A DNA stretch of 64,000 bases from Epiperipatus broadwayi. Lineage: Eukaryota > Onychophora > Udeonychophora > Euonychophora > Peripatidae. This document shows, in pieces, positions 51,218 to 61,013 of the stretch (position 1 is the stretch's first letter; every line of letters starts with the position of its first letter). A program made the position numbers and the translations under genes. The notes beneath the pieces were generated by a model. It had not been told where the DNA came from, did not search any database, and saw only the letters and a list, made by a program, of their open reading frames with translations. The DNA lies in assembly GCA_028023455.1 (NCBI GenBank), contig JAQFVV010012395.1:10722154-10786153 (forward strand). Reading direction: 5' to 3'.

Positions 51218-51460
51218 ATCAGAAACCACAGCAAAATGGCTATTTCCAGAATTTAAGCATTAAAACAGTAATTACAAATTACTGTTATTTTGTTTGTATT
51301 AAAAAAATATGAAATATTTACCTGGTGGTTGATTGATAAGAATTGTTGTATAAATAATTTTAACCTACAAGAATTAATTTTGTTATCTGACATGTAAATG
51401 TTTGTAATATTTTAGTGTTTAAATTCTGGAAATAACCATTTTGCTGTGCTTTCTGATTTT
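51218..51460. repeat. Inverted repeat, MITE-like
   Basis: CACAGCAAAATGGCTATTTC continuing CAGAATTTAAGCA (51228-51260) is matched in inverse by TGTTTAAATTCTGGAAATAA continuing CCATTTTGCTGTG (51417-51449). There are about two mismatches in 33, and both arms extend outward through a (C/G)TTTCTGAT motif. The spacer is about 155 bp of A+T-rich DNA. No clear target-site duplication was found. Confidence 0.6.
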
Positions 51461-52880
51461 TCCTTGAGATAGTTCATCTATTTATTATTTTCATGTATAA
51501 ATACAATGGGAGATATGGGCAAACAATAATACTGAGAACCCATTAAAAAATAGTGATAAGAACAGTTTAATGATTATTCATTGAAATGTAAAGTATAATT
51601 TGACTATTAGCTTTTATGTATAGTTTTAATATTTTAATTCAAAGCATCCAACACTTATAATTTATGGTTTTGTAAAAAAATATTTATATAATTTTAATGT
51701 TACTATAATTACTTGTTCTTTAAAAAAATCAGGATTATTATTTATAGTAATTAGATAAAATTGTTTTATTTTACTATGTGTTGTGCATATTAAAATAAAG
51801 CTTTTAAAATCTTGCTCAAGCACTCACACAAAATAAATGGGTATAGAAGGGGTATCTAAATCAGCATGCATTATAAAGTTAATAATACATTTAGAAAAAT
51901 GATTTTTAAGAAAATAAATCATTAATTTTAAATTTATTTGCTGATGAAGAATAAAAAGAAAAATATGAGGATGGAGGCATATTTAAAACAGCATCAATTG
52001 TTGAATTAAATTAAATACGATTAAAATAAAAATATATTTTTTAAATAAAACAAAATATTTCAAATTTTAAAAAAACTATCCATATGGGAAAACATTGCAT
52101 AGGACCTTAATTTGTCAATGATTGTCATGAAAAAAACAGTGGAATATGAAAATAATATGTATTTCTGTAATATTGATTCTAGGGGTCAGTGAAAAGAGAA
52201 AATATGCAGACAAATGGCAAGAACAGTGGATAACAATTACATTGTATGTAAATTTGATTTTGTAGTCTATAATTTAAATTAAACAATAAAATATTTTGGA
52301 CTTTTACAAAAAAGCAAAATATTTTTGCTACATTCATTCATATATGTATAGGTATTTCTCACACACAATTTCAGTACTATAATAGGAATCACTATATATT
52401 ATAACCCATTGAGTTACATGGCACATAGCAACATAGTTGTGTGTGCACAGATATATGTAAAATAAAGAAAAAGTAGATTTTCTGCATTTCCTGGAATAAA
52501 AATAATAAATAAAGAGTTAAATAACTCTGGATTTAAAACAGAATTTCATTATGAAATAAATATTTAAAAGGTCTGATAAATAAATTAATATTTCATTCTG
52601 GTTTTGAATTTAAAAACAAGCATGATTTATTTTTGAAATCTTTTAATTAATGCTTGTATGCATTTCTACTATCTAGTTAAAATCTTTGTAGATTATAAAA
52701 TTCCAAAGGATTAAAGTTAAATCAACTTTTTCCAATCATACCTTTGGTAAAATTTCAATGTTTGTTTTCAAAGGGATTAGAAAGATAAAAACTGTTTTTA
52801 ATTTAGTATTTTATCACCTCAATTACTCTTATAAAAAGTGCTGATAAAAATATCAGTTCAATTTGGTTTTAATATTTTTG
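51461..52880. other. A+T-rich DNA, nothing recognised
   Basis: Low-complexity A+T sequence; no exon seen. Confidence 0.5.
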
Positions 52881-52923
52881 AGTAGTAGTTGGCCAAATTG
52901 GCTAGCTGCAAAGTCTGATTTAA

Positions 52924-53343
52924 ATATTTGAGGAGCAGTTGGCTAGAAGTTTTTCTATAGTTTGCAGTACTGCTGAAGTTGGTTTTCCAGAGTTAAAAAA
53001 TGAACATGAAATAATTGAAAGCAAGACAGTAGATCCAGGAGTTGCTACTATTTTCCTTCGCAGGTGTTTTGGTTTACATGAAGCTGGGTCACTTCTGAAT
53101 CATTAGCCTGAACAAATGAGGACAAAATAGCTTGCTGTCCTGAAGCTTACCAAATCCTAGTCTAAGTGGAACCAACTGCAGAACAACCCTTACCTGGGCT
53201 ATACCGATCTCAGTGATAAGCCAGACTATCAGCTTGCCCAAGAAAAACCATCAGTTGATGAAGAAGTAATTATACATATGCTATTTCAGCTATATGCAGA
53301 GAGAAGCACAGATAAACATATATACAGCTGGAATGGTGAGTAG
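52924..53343 (+). pseudogene. Coding-like frame broken by three in-frame TAG codons
   Basis: One frame stays protein-like for about 139 codons: it begins FEEQLARSFSIVCSTAEVGF and contains PGVATIFLRRCFGLHEAGSL, SKWNQLQNNPYLGYTDLSDK and VIIHMLFQLYAERSTDKHIY. It is interrupted only by TAG at 53104-53106, 53128-53130 and 53158-53160, and ends at TAG 53341-53343 just after a strong donor-like GGTGAGT (53335-53341). There is no TAA or TGA and no frameshift. Each internal TAG could be a mutated CAG. I do not recognise the protein. A recently dead gene piece or exon is the simplest reading. Confidence 0.5.
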
Positions 53344-54200
53344 CATTACATATAACGTGAACAAAATTTTAAATAAGTTTTTTTTTAATAATTCATTTAA
53401 AAATGACACTCTAAAAAATGAGGTATATAATATAGAACAGTATTAAATTGTTTAACTCATATTTTTTTTTTAAAAAGTAACGCAAATAAATAACTGCTTG
53501 GATTAAAAAAATCTAAGAGTAGAATTAACATTTAACAGTTATTTTAAAATCTTTTAGAGAAGCAACCTGTGGTCATGAGACATATATAGAAGAATATTAT
53601 TTTAAAATCTATTTTTAAAAAAATAACACAAGTAAAATTTTGACTGAATGAAATGATTGAATTCATTGACCAAAAGAAATCTTTTTAGATTAATTTAAAG
53701 ACTATTTTAAAAACATTGTAATTAATTAACAAGAATCAGTTAAAAACTGATTTTATTTTCAATATGAAAAGAACTTTTATAAACTTTCAAAAAAGAAAAA
53801 AGAAAGCTGTAATAGAATTTGATAAACTAATTTTTTTTATTGATACACACGTATATATGTGACTTTTATGTATATTCAAAATAGAATTAATTATTCTAAA
53901 AATTAATGTTATTTATTATTTGATAAATTCAGGTATGATAGAAATGAATTTTATTTATATAATTAATCAATTATTATACCGCACATATGTGCACAATTAT
54001 ATATATATGTGTTTGAGTAAATCTAGCATAGGTATTTGTATTATAAAAAAATATGTAACTTAAAAATTTAAATCATTTTTTGACAATTCAAATGTATTCA
54101 TTGTAAACTAATGTATTGCATGTCTGTGCAAATTATATATACTGTAATGTCCATGGTATAATTAGGGTTTTTACGAGTTAATTATCTTATATTCAGAGAC
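53344..54200. other. A+T-rich DNA, nothing recognised
   Basis: Low-complexity A+T sequence with an (AT)n run near 54001. Confidence 0.5.
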
Positions 54201-55480
54201 CAAACTGTGTTTGACTTGATAAATTTTTATCAGAAAATTTTAGTGAATTTTATCGAATGCAGTTATTTTCCTGGTCACACAACCCGCTAAACATAACTAA
54301 AATTGAATAAAAGAGAGGAGAGAACCAGCTTTTAATTTATTTGAAAAGGCGCCAGAATTCTATGTAAAAAACCACTGGACAAATCCCACCTATTTATTTA
54401 GTTATGATGAAATTACTTGGAATATCCGAAGGATTGTGTTTTCAAGTACAGCATTGGCAATTTATTTAATCAAATTATAATAATGGTTAATTTTAAAGGA
54501 ATTTAGACAACTAATAATCAACAACTAAATATCAATGTAGGTTATACTTAAATTTATTGATACATAATGAAATATTTTATATTATTGAGAGAGAAAAAAT
54601 ATAAGAGAAAATAAATAGGGATTAAAACTACTGATAAGATTTTATTTTCATTGATACAACTCAGGACGATAGTTTATCGCACTTAGAATTCAGTAGAAAG
54701 TGATCACTGATATTTGAATAAATGAAGTTTCTTACCAGTAAGTTTAACTGTTCACATATCGTATTATATAGTTTAGCATGCATGGATTTATCTTGGGAGG
54801 TATTCTTGCAGTCTACAAGCACTCCGTGGTTTCAGATTTAATAGGATATAGCTTCACTCGTGGTAGTTCATGACATCAGGCAAAAACAATACCAGCAAAC
54901 GAACTCTTCTACTCGCACATCTTAGTATGATTTAACATGGTGAGAGTAGTTTGACACGCTCTGCATGGTTTCTTCAACGCTGAATATTTATTTTGAACCG
55001 CTTTGTTTCAGGAACAAAATCTAAGAACCTTGATACACGATGTGTTTTTTTTTTATAGTCCTGATTTTTTAGTCTCTGCGCAACTCCTGTTGACACCTGT
55101 TAATTTAGACCAAATTTAATGTAATTTAGCCCACAAAGTTTATCTTTTCTTTCTTGGGTCACCATCTTTAATTACCAAAGGAATGCTGCGATTTTATTTT
55201 ATATAATGCTAATGGCTTCACGGTAAAGGTTTGTTTTATCTTTACAAAAATACAAAATAGTTTCTCTTTTTGTTTTTATTATACTCTTTATATCCTTTCT
55301 CTGTATTCAATTTCTTTTAACACACACATAGCAAAAAAAAATCTATACAACCCACGTTGTCTAAACGAAATCAGATATTTAAATAAAAATATTCTCTTTT
55401 TAGGAATTTAGTAATTTAACTTCTAAATTGCCGATGCAACTTGGACTAGAATAAAATACAGTACAATATATATGTGAACC
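54201..55480. other. Less AT-rich block, probable old element
   Basis: From about 54660 to 55160 the G+C content is visibly higher (for example CACTCCGTGGTTTCAG and GACACGCTCTGCATGG). There is no ORF or repeat boundary I can fix. It ends in an ACAGTACAATATATATG tail recalling the GTTACAATATA tails of the intronic repeats, so a shared LTR-like family is possible. Confidence 0.25.
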
Positions 55481-56580
55481 CATTAAGAGATATTGTAAAC
55501 CTTAATAGTAATTTGAATTTGTATAGTAATCATTGTAAATCACAATGTGATAGATTTTTTTTTACTATTGTTAATCAAAATCAGAAGATTTATGGGTATA
55601 GCCTTATTCTAGAGACCTTAACTTCATTTTTTTTTTTTTTATTGTTAATAAACTTGTATTTCATTGTTAAAATTATTCCAGTGACTTTTAATTCTCAAGT
55701 TTAGAATATTGTATGTTTTCGTCAACTCTTGATCACTGTAACAGTTATAGATCTCGTGTTCATTGAGTTAGATTTGAGCTGATATATTAAATGGGAATAT
55801 AAAGGCAGCCAGTATGACATTGTCCTAGCTTGGCATGAGGATTATATTCTTCAAAGCCCTGTACTATATTTTAGTTTAGTTTAGTCTTAGAAATGAAGTT
55901 TATAGTTAGCCAGTGCATTAGTGGGACTAAGTGGCTAGAGCATTGACAATGATCAGCATGTTTTAAGGTCCCATCATTATTGTTTAGATTTTTCTGGTTA
56001 TATATTCTGCTGGATTAGCACTTAAGTGGTGCATCCAAAGTTATGTTTAAAGAATTGCCCCAGCTGGTAAAGGCTCACTAGTTAGCCTGGTCTATGGGAG
56101 ACCCATTTCCAGTCCAGTCACCAGATTGACTGTTGATTTATATTTTGCATTGTTCAAATTTTTTTGACTGTTGATTTTATTCTGATGTAGTTTGGTTGAT
56201 GGATCATTCATGATGGTGGATGATTATTTCTTTTGAGTAGTATTTATACTGATTTTTTTACTTTTATATTGTAATGCTGGTGAATTTGTAATTAATTATA
56301 CTTATAGTTACTCTAGTGTATTAGCTGGGCTGATCTCACAGAGACCTTTCTCATGCTATTTTGTAATATATAAAATTGCTTATATATTTATGATTATTAA
56401 AATTACTTTAATAATTAATTTGATATTTCATTTTAAATTGTCTGGGAATGATGTTGATTTGCCATCACCCCACCTTGACCACCCTGTCATACCCCCATCC
56501 TGTTACAATATATAAAAGTATACTTCTTTAATTATGCAGACTGAATGTTAATATAATAGAATCTCTGTATGTATGTGTGT
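55481..56580 (+). other. Possible SINE-like segment and flanking DNA
   Basis: At about 55926-55985, AAGTGGCTAGAGCATTGACA followed by GATCAGCATG and AAGGTCCCATCATT is weakly tRNA-head-like, but both boxes are imperfect. The segment around 56040-56130 (CCAGCTGGTAAAGGCTCAC, CCATTTCCAGTCCAGTCACC) is less AT-rich and unassigned. The rest is plain. Confidence 0.25.
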
Positions 56581-57044
56581 GTTGAATTAAATATTTTCAT
56601 GGATTGTTGTTATGATAAAGAATAGAAATAAGATTATATCCATATAAACAGATAACTATTGCCTTTTGATGTCAGAAATCTATCAATTACTACTAATTGA
56701 TAATTTCCTTGAGGCATTTCTCCATTACCCTACAATAGGTTTTTTTTTTTTGTTTTTGTTTTTATTGTTGTTATTGAATTAAAAGGATATCCTCTTTTAC
56801 TTCAAATCCAAATTGTTTAATGGATTTAAACCCAGAAAGTTATTTTTTATAGATGTAAGAATGTGAAAGAATAACATCGTTTCTGACATTCTGCAAGTAA
56901 TATTTTAAACTTGTCCAAAGAGTTGAATATGTTGAATTAAATATTTTCTTAGATTGTTATTATAATAAAGAGTAGAAATAAGATTATATCTTTGTGTCAG
57001 AGATTGACAATTTCTGTGAGGTTAAACAAGTTTTTCCACTAACC

Positions 57045-57918
57045 CAGTGGTGCCCAACCTTTAACTTGACGCGAGCTAGTTGAGAATTTAAAAAAATTTG
57101 GGGAGCCACAATTATATATTACATTTTTCATATTACATTTATAAACATGGTACTTGGGTACTAAACCTGCAATGTAGGGAGATAGGTGGGGGGGTGGGGG
57201 TGGCCTATTCACATTGGTATCAATCCGCCGTTTCTAATGTGGCCAAAATAATGTGTACACGGATCTTTCTCGATGAAAACATCAATATATACAGCAAAAT
57301 ATATATGTGTACACGAATCTATCTCGATAAAAACAACTATTTACAGCACTAAACATCAATATATATATACAGCAAAATATATACGTGTACACGGATAAAA
57401 ACAACTGTTTACAGCACTAAACATCGATATATACAGCAAAATATATACGTGTACATGGATCTATCTCGATAAAAACTATTTCCAGCACTAAACACAATAT
57501 ATATACAGCACCAAACCAAACGTCTACAAGGATCTTTCTCGATAAAAACAACAATATATACAAGAGCACTAAACACAATATATATATATAGCACCAAACC
57601 AAACGTGTACAGCAAAAAAAAAAAAAATGGTGTAATATGTTAAAAAGAAAAAAAAATGTAAATACATTTTATTTATTAAAAATTTGGTAACATACATATA
57701 AATTACAATTACAGGAAAAATATATTTTATTTAATGTGAAACCTGACACTGCATATCGTTATTGTTTGTATTGTAAAAATGTTTATTTTTTAGTGTGTGC
57801 ATGTGCCATCAAGGAACATAAAATATTTTATCAATTTTTTTGAAGAGTGCAATTCGAGCCACATTAAACAGTTACGCGAGCCACATGTGACTCACGAGCT
57901 ACGGGTTGGGCATCCCTG
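57045..57918. mobile_element. Non-autonomous hAT-type DNA transposon, 874 bp
   Basis: The ends are CAGTGGTGCCCAACC and, inverted, CAGGGATGCCCAACC: 13 of 15 identical and of the hAT terminal type. A perfect 8-bp target-site duplication, cactaacc, flanks it (57037-57044 and 57919-57926), the length known for hAT insertion. Subterminal GAGCCACA and TGTGGCTCGC motifs are also inverted. There is no transposase frame; the interior is a minisatellite plus A+T filler, so it would depend on a transposase in trans. The neighbouring tandem unit gives an unoccupied version of the site (CCATTACCCTACAATAGG). Confidence 0.88.
57250..57612. repeat. Minisatellite inside the hAT element
   Basis: About five units of 50-75 bp have the form TGTACACGGATCTATCTCG, ATAAAAACAAC, ACAGCACTAAACA, ATATATACAGCAAAATATAT. 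Unit length varies through deletions. Two overlapping minus-strand frames of about 65 codons in this region only translate the repeat. Confidence 0.75.
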
Positions 57919-58199
57919 CACTAACCTATAATAGCTCTTTTGTTGGGGTTTTTTTTGTTGAAGTAAAAGGAAGTCCTCGTTTACTTCAAACCCAAGATGC
58001 TAAATGGATTTAAACTGAAAAAGCCATAGAGAAAGAATAATATCTTTCTAGACTTTCTTCAAATAATATTTTTAACTTTTTTAGAGAGTTGTATATGTTA
58101 AATTAAATATTTTCATTGTTATTTTAATAAAGAGTAGAAATAAGGAGATTATATCCAAGTAAACAGAGATAACTTTTGTTTTTTCATATATAATCACAT

Positions 58200-59275
58200 G
58201 TCAATAATTTTTAATGAGCACATAAATAATTTTATAACTTATCAAATATGTAACATTAAAAATATTAAGCAATTCACAGAACAAACAGATCCAAATATGT
58301 TACTAAGACAATTCATAAGCAAGATTCCCAACGAATTATTTAAACAACCTTGTGAATAATGCCCACCTTTTGTTATATGAATGCCAATCTATTTTGTCAG
58401 ATCAAAACTTGAAACGGTTGAAATTTTCTATTAGTGGCAATTTTTTTTATATTATTCAAACCAACTTTCATTTCAAATATTACTTTAGATGAAATACTAA
58501 TGATTTTAGATTTTTAATGAACAGGTAAATAATTTTATGATTTATCAAATATGTAATACTAAGAATATAAAGCTATTTATATACCAAACAAATTCAAATG
58601 TTACTAAGATGAATAAGATACCCAAATAATCATTTAATTTTAAACCTGTTAATAATGCTCTTTTACATTATATCAATGATAATATTTTATCTGATAAAAG
58701 GTAATCAGTTTTATCTGATATTTGGTTTATTATATAATAATAAATCAACCATTGATGCTCAAAATGGCTGAAATTTTATTAGCATTGAATTTTGTTTTTA
58801 TATTAATAAAGTCAGCTTGATAATTTACACTTAAGATTCTCAATGAGTCGTTTAAATAAACGTATAAGTAATTTCAATATTTTGTTACATTCATGCCAAT
58901 GGGTGTTGTCAGATAAAAGATGATCACTTTTATCTGACTTTGGGTTTGTTTTATAGAAATAAATAAGCAAAATTATTTATATACCATTAAAAATCATTAG
59001 CATTTCATCTAAATTAATATTTGAAAGTGTAAGCTGGCGTGGCTAATAGAAAGTTTCAGCATTTTCAAGTAGTAATGCTTGATTTATTATTATATAACAA
59101 CTGAGGGTCAGTTAAAAGTGATTATCATTTATTTGACAAAATAAATTGATATTGATATAACAAAAGGCAGACTTTATTTATAGGTTTATTTAAGCGATTC
59201 TTTGGGAATTTTGATTATATATTGTCTTAGTAACATATTTGGACTTGTTTTTCTGTGAATGCAATAAAATTCCCA
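58200..59275. repeat. Large foldback with two direct units and an inverted arm
   Basis: A unit at about 58207-58510 (TTTTTAATGAGCACATAAATA, AACTTATCAAATATGTAA) is repeated directly at about 58510-58830 with divergence. Then 58970-59262 is the reverse complement of the first unit: GACAAAATAAATTGATATTG, ATAACAAAAGG, TCTTAGTAACATATTTGGA and TTCTGTGAATGC answer GCAATTCACAGAA, TCCAAATATGTTACTAAGA, CCTTTTGTTATAT and TTTTGTC. The arms are about 290 bp. It lies immediately after the 350-bp array. Confidence 0.75.
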
Positions 59276-59279
59276 TATC

Positions 59280-60580
59280 TATATTAGATATAGTAGAGAA
59301 TTCTATATAATATTGCATAAATATTTTTAACTTGTAAATACAGTACTTAAATACATCTATGTCAGAATATTTTTAAAAATTAAAGCACATTCAATTATCA
59401 ACTAAAATAATTAACAAAACACAACTATATTCAACATTTTATAATTGATAATATTTTTTTTTTTGTTAATAAATGAAATTTAATCCCTTTTCCAAATGAA
59501 TTTACCTTATAAATATCTGCAAAAATTATATTCATTAAATGTCACTAAAAAAAATTAATATATGTGAATCATTCCAGCCAAGATTAGCCCCTTATTAAAT
59601 TAAATCCATCTTAAAACTTGTACTAATAATGGGGATGTTGTTTGATTAATTTTAGCACACATGTCATATAAGTATAATAACAGTTATAAAAAATATTATA
59701 TATAATACAGTATATAAACAAACAATTTAACGGTAAAAAAAAAAAAAAACATTTAAACAAAGAAGTTGTGATAGATTATTGTTTTTTATAATGAATCATT
59801 TAGTACAGCAAAATATTATAGAAAAAGAAATTATATATATACCATTAAACAAGCTTGAATATATTGTGTTATATGTTCTAAACTGTACAATAAAAGATGA
59901 CACAAACTGAAACTAGGTAAACTTGGAGATGACCTAATGTCAAGTTAAGTAATTAGGGAACTGGGTATGAGAATAAAACTATGATTTTAGTATTTATTTA
60001 TTTTAATGAAATGAACATAATAATAAGCGGCTACATCGATCTAACAGGAAATGAAAATTTTAGTGTACCGCGCGAGTAAATCATGGTCAGTATAAAAAGC
60101 AAAATCAATTTTAAATCTTTCTTGAAAATAATTTGTATGCTTAATGAACTAATATCAATTGAATTAAAATTTCGAATGCTGAAAAATGGAGTCTGTTATT
60201 CGAAATTACAAGAGTTGTTAATCAAGTACTGTAGCATAAATTATATCAAATTTAACAGTAATAGTTATAAAGTGAAATTAAGTAGATTTTATAAATCTTC
60301 ATAATAACTAAATTATTTTCTGATCGTGAATGAGAGTTTTGGTATTTTTAAATCTTGACAGAAAAAGAACATAGATACTGTTAATAGTTAAAACAAAATA
60401 TGGAATAATTTATCTAACATATATAAAAAATTTTCAATATTAAATCATAACTTATGATTACAGATGGTTTTACAATATTGCTCTTAAATGCATATGGAGT
60501 AAAAGTCGTGCTGTGGTGTTGACCGCTTTTTTCCCTAACATAACTGCGTAAAACTTCCATTTTCTACTTTATCATTATAC
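59280..60580. other. A+T-rich DNA without a recognised gene
   Basis: A 73-codon frame at 60083-60304, starting MVSIKSKINFKSFLKI, follows a small GC-rich spot (ACCGCGCGAG). Its Lys/Ile/Asn/Ser-rich composition is what A+T-rich DNA gives by chance, so I do not call it a gene. Confidence 0.4.
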
Positions 60581-60588
60581 CCAAGAAG

Positions 60589-60729
60589 ATGCCTACTGTC
60601 CAAGAAGTGTACACAGGAGAATTAAGAAATGGACTAGCTAAGGATCGATGTGTTTATATTTTAAATGACGCCAGGAAACATCGCTGCATGATCAATCCTT
60701 TGCCAGAAAAAAGTGATATGGAGAGCTAA
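60589..60729 (+). CDS. Small unassigned ORF, 46 codons
   Basis: An ATG opens a frame beginning MPTVQEVYTGELRNGLAKDR, continuing CVYILNDARKHRCMINPLPE and ending SDMES-TAA. The composition is balanced and unlike the chance ORFs around it, and the local DNA is less AT-rich. No motif is recognisable: two Cys are present but in no zinc-binding spacing, and there is no hydrophobic segment. Just upstream is CAAG, so it could also be the start of an exon. A fragment of a dead element is equally likely. Confidence 0.25.
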   Translation: MPTVQEVYTGELRNGLAKDRCVYILNDARKHRCMINPLPEKSDMES

Positions 60730-61013
60730 ACCGCTTATTGAAAATTTCCATGCCAAAACATCATGAACTATTACCAGGATGATTCAGTGAACTTTGTTTC
60801 AACCATTAATTTTCATCAAGTGATTAATATTGTAAAATTTTCTTTGATTTTTTTTTTTATTTGTTGTTTTATTTTTATACTCAAAAGTGTGAACTTCACA
60901 GTTTATGCTGTGAGATTTCATTTTTAGTGTTACTAGAAGCTTACTTTTTATTATTATTGTAAATAAAATTTAGACCAGTCTATTGAATTTTTAGCAGCTT
61001 GACATTTAGTTAT

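Larger units (their letters stand above)
56581..58180 (+). repeat. ~350-bp tandem array, middle unit split by a hAT element
   Basis: Unit 1 is 56581-56930. Unit 2 starts at 56931 and, apart from the element at 57045-57918 and its duplication, continues to about 58096. Unit 3 starts at about 58097 and is partial. Shared landmarks are GTTGAATTAAATATTTTC, AGTAGAAATAAGATTATATC, ATCCTC/GTCCTC with TTTACTTCAAA and AATGGATTTAAAC. The units are diverged. Confidence 0.75.

Noticed and set aside
57409-57615. Two overlapping minus frames of 61-68 codons
   Set aside because: Both are translations of the minisatellite in the hAT element; periodic residues follow the DNA repeat.
60083-60304. 73-codon + frame MVSIKSKINF onwards
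   Set aside because: Lys/Ile/Asn/Ser bias expected by chance in A+T-rich DNA; no splice or poly(A) context.
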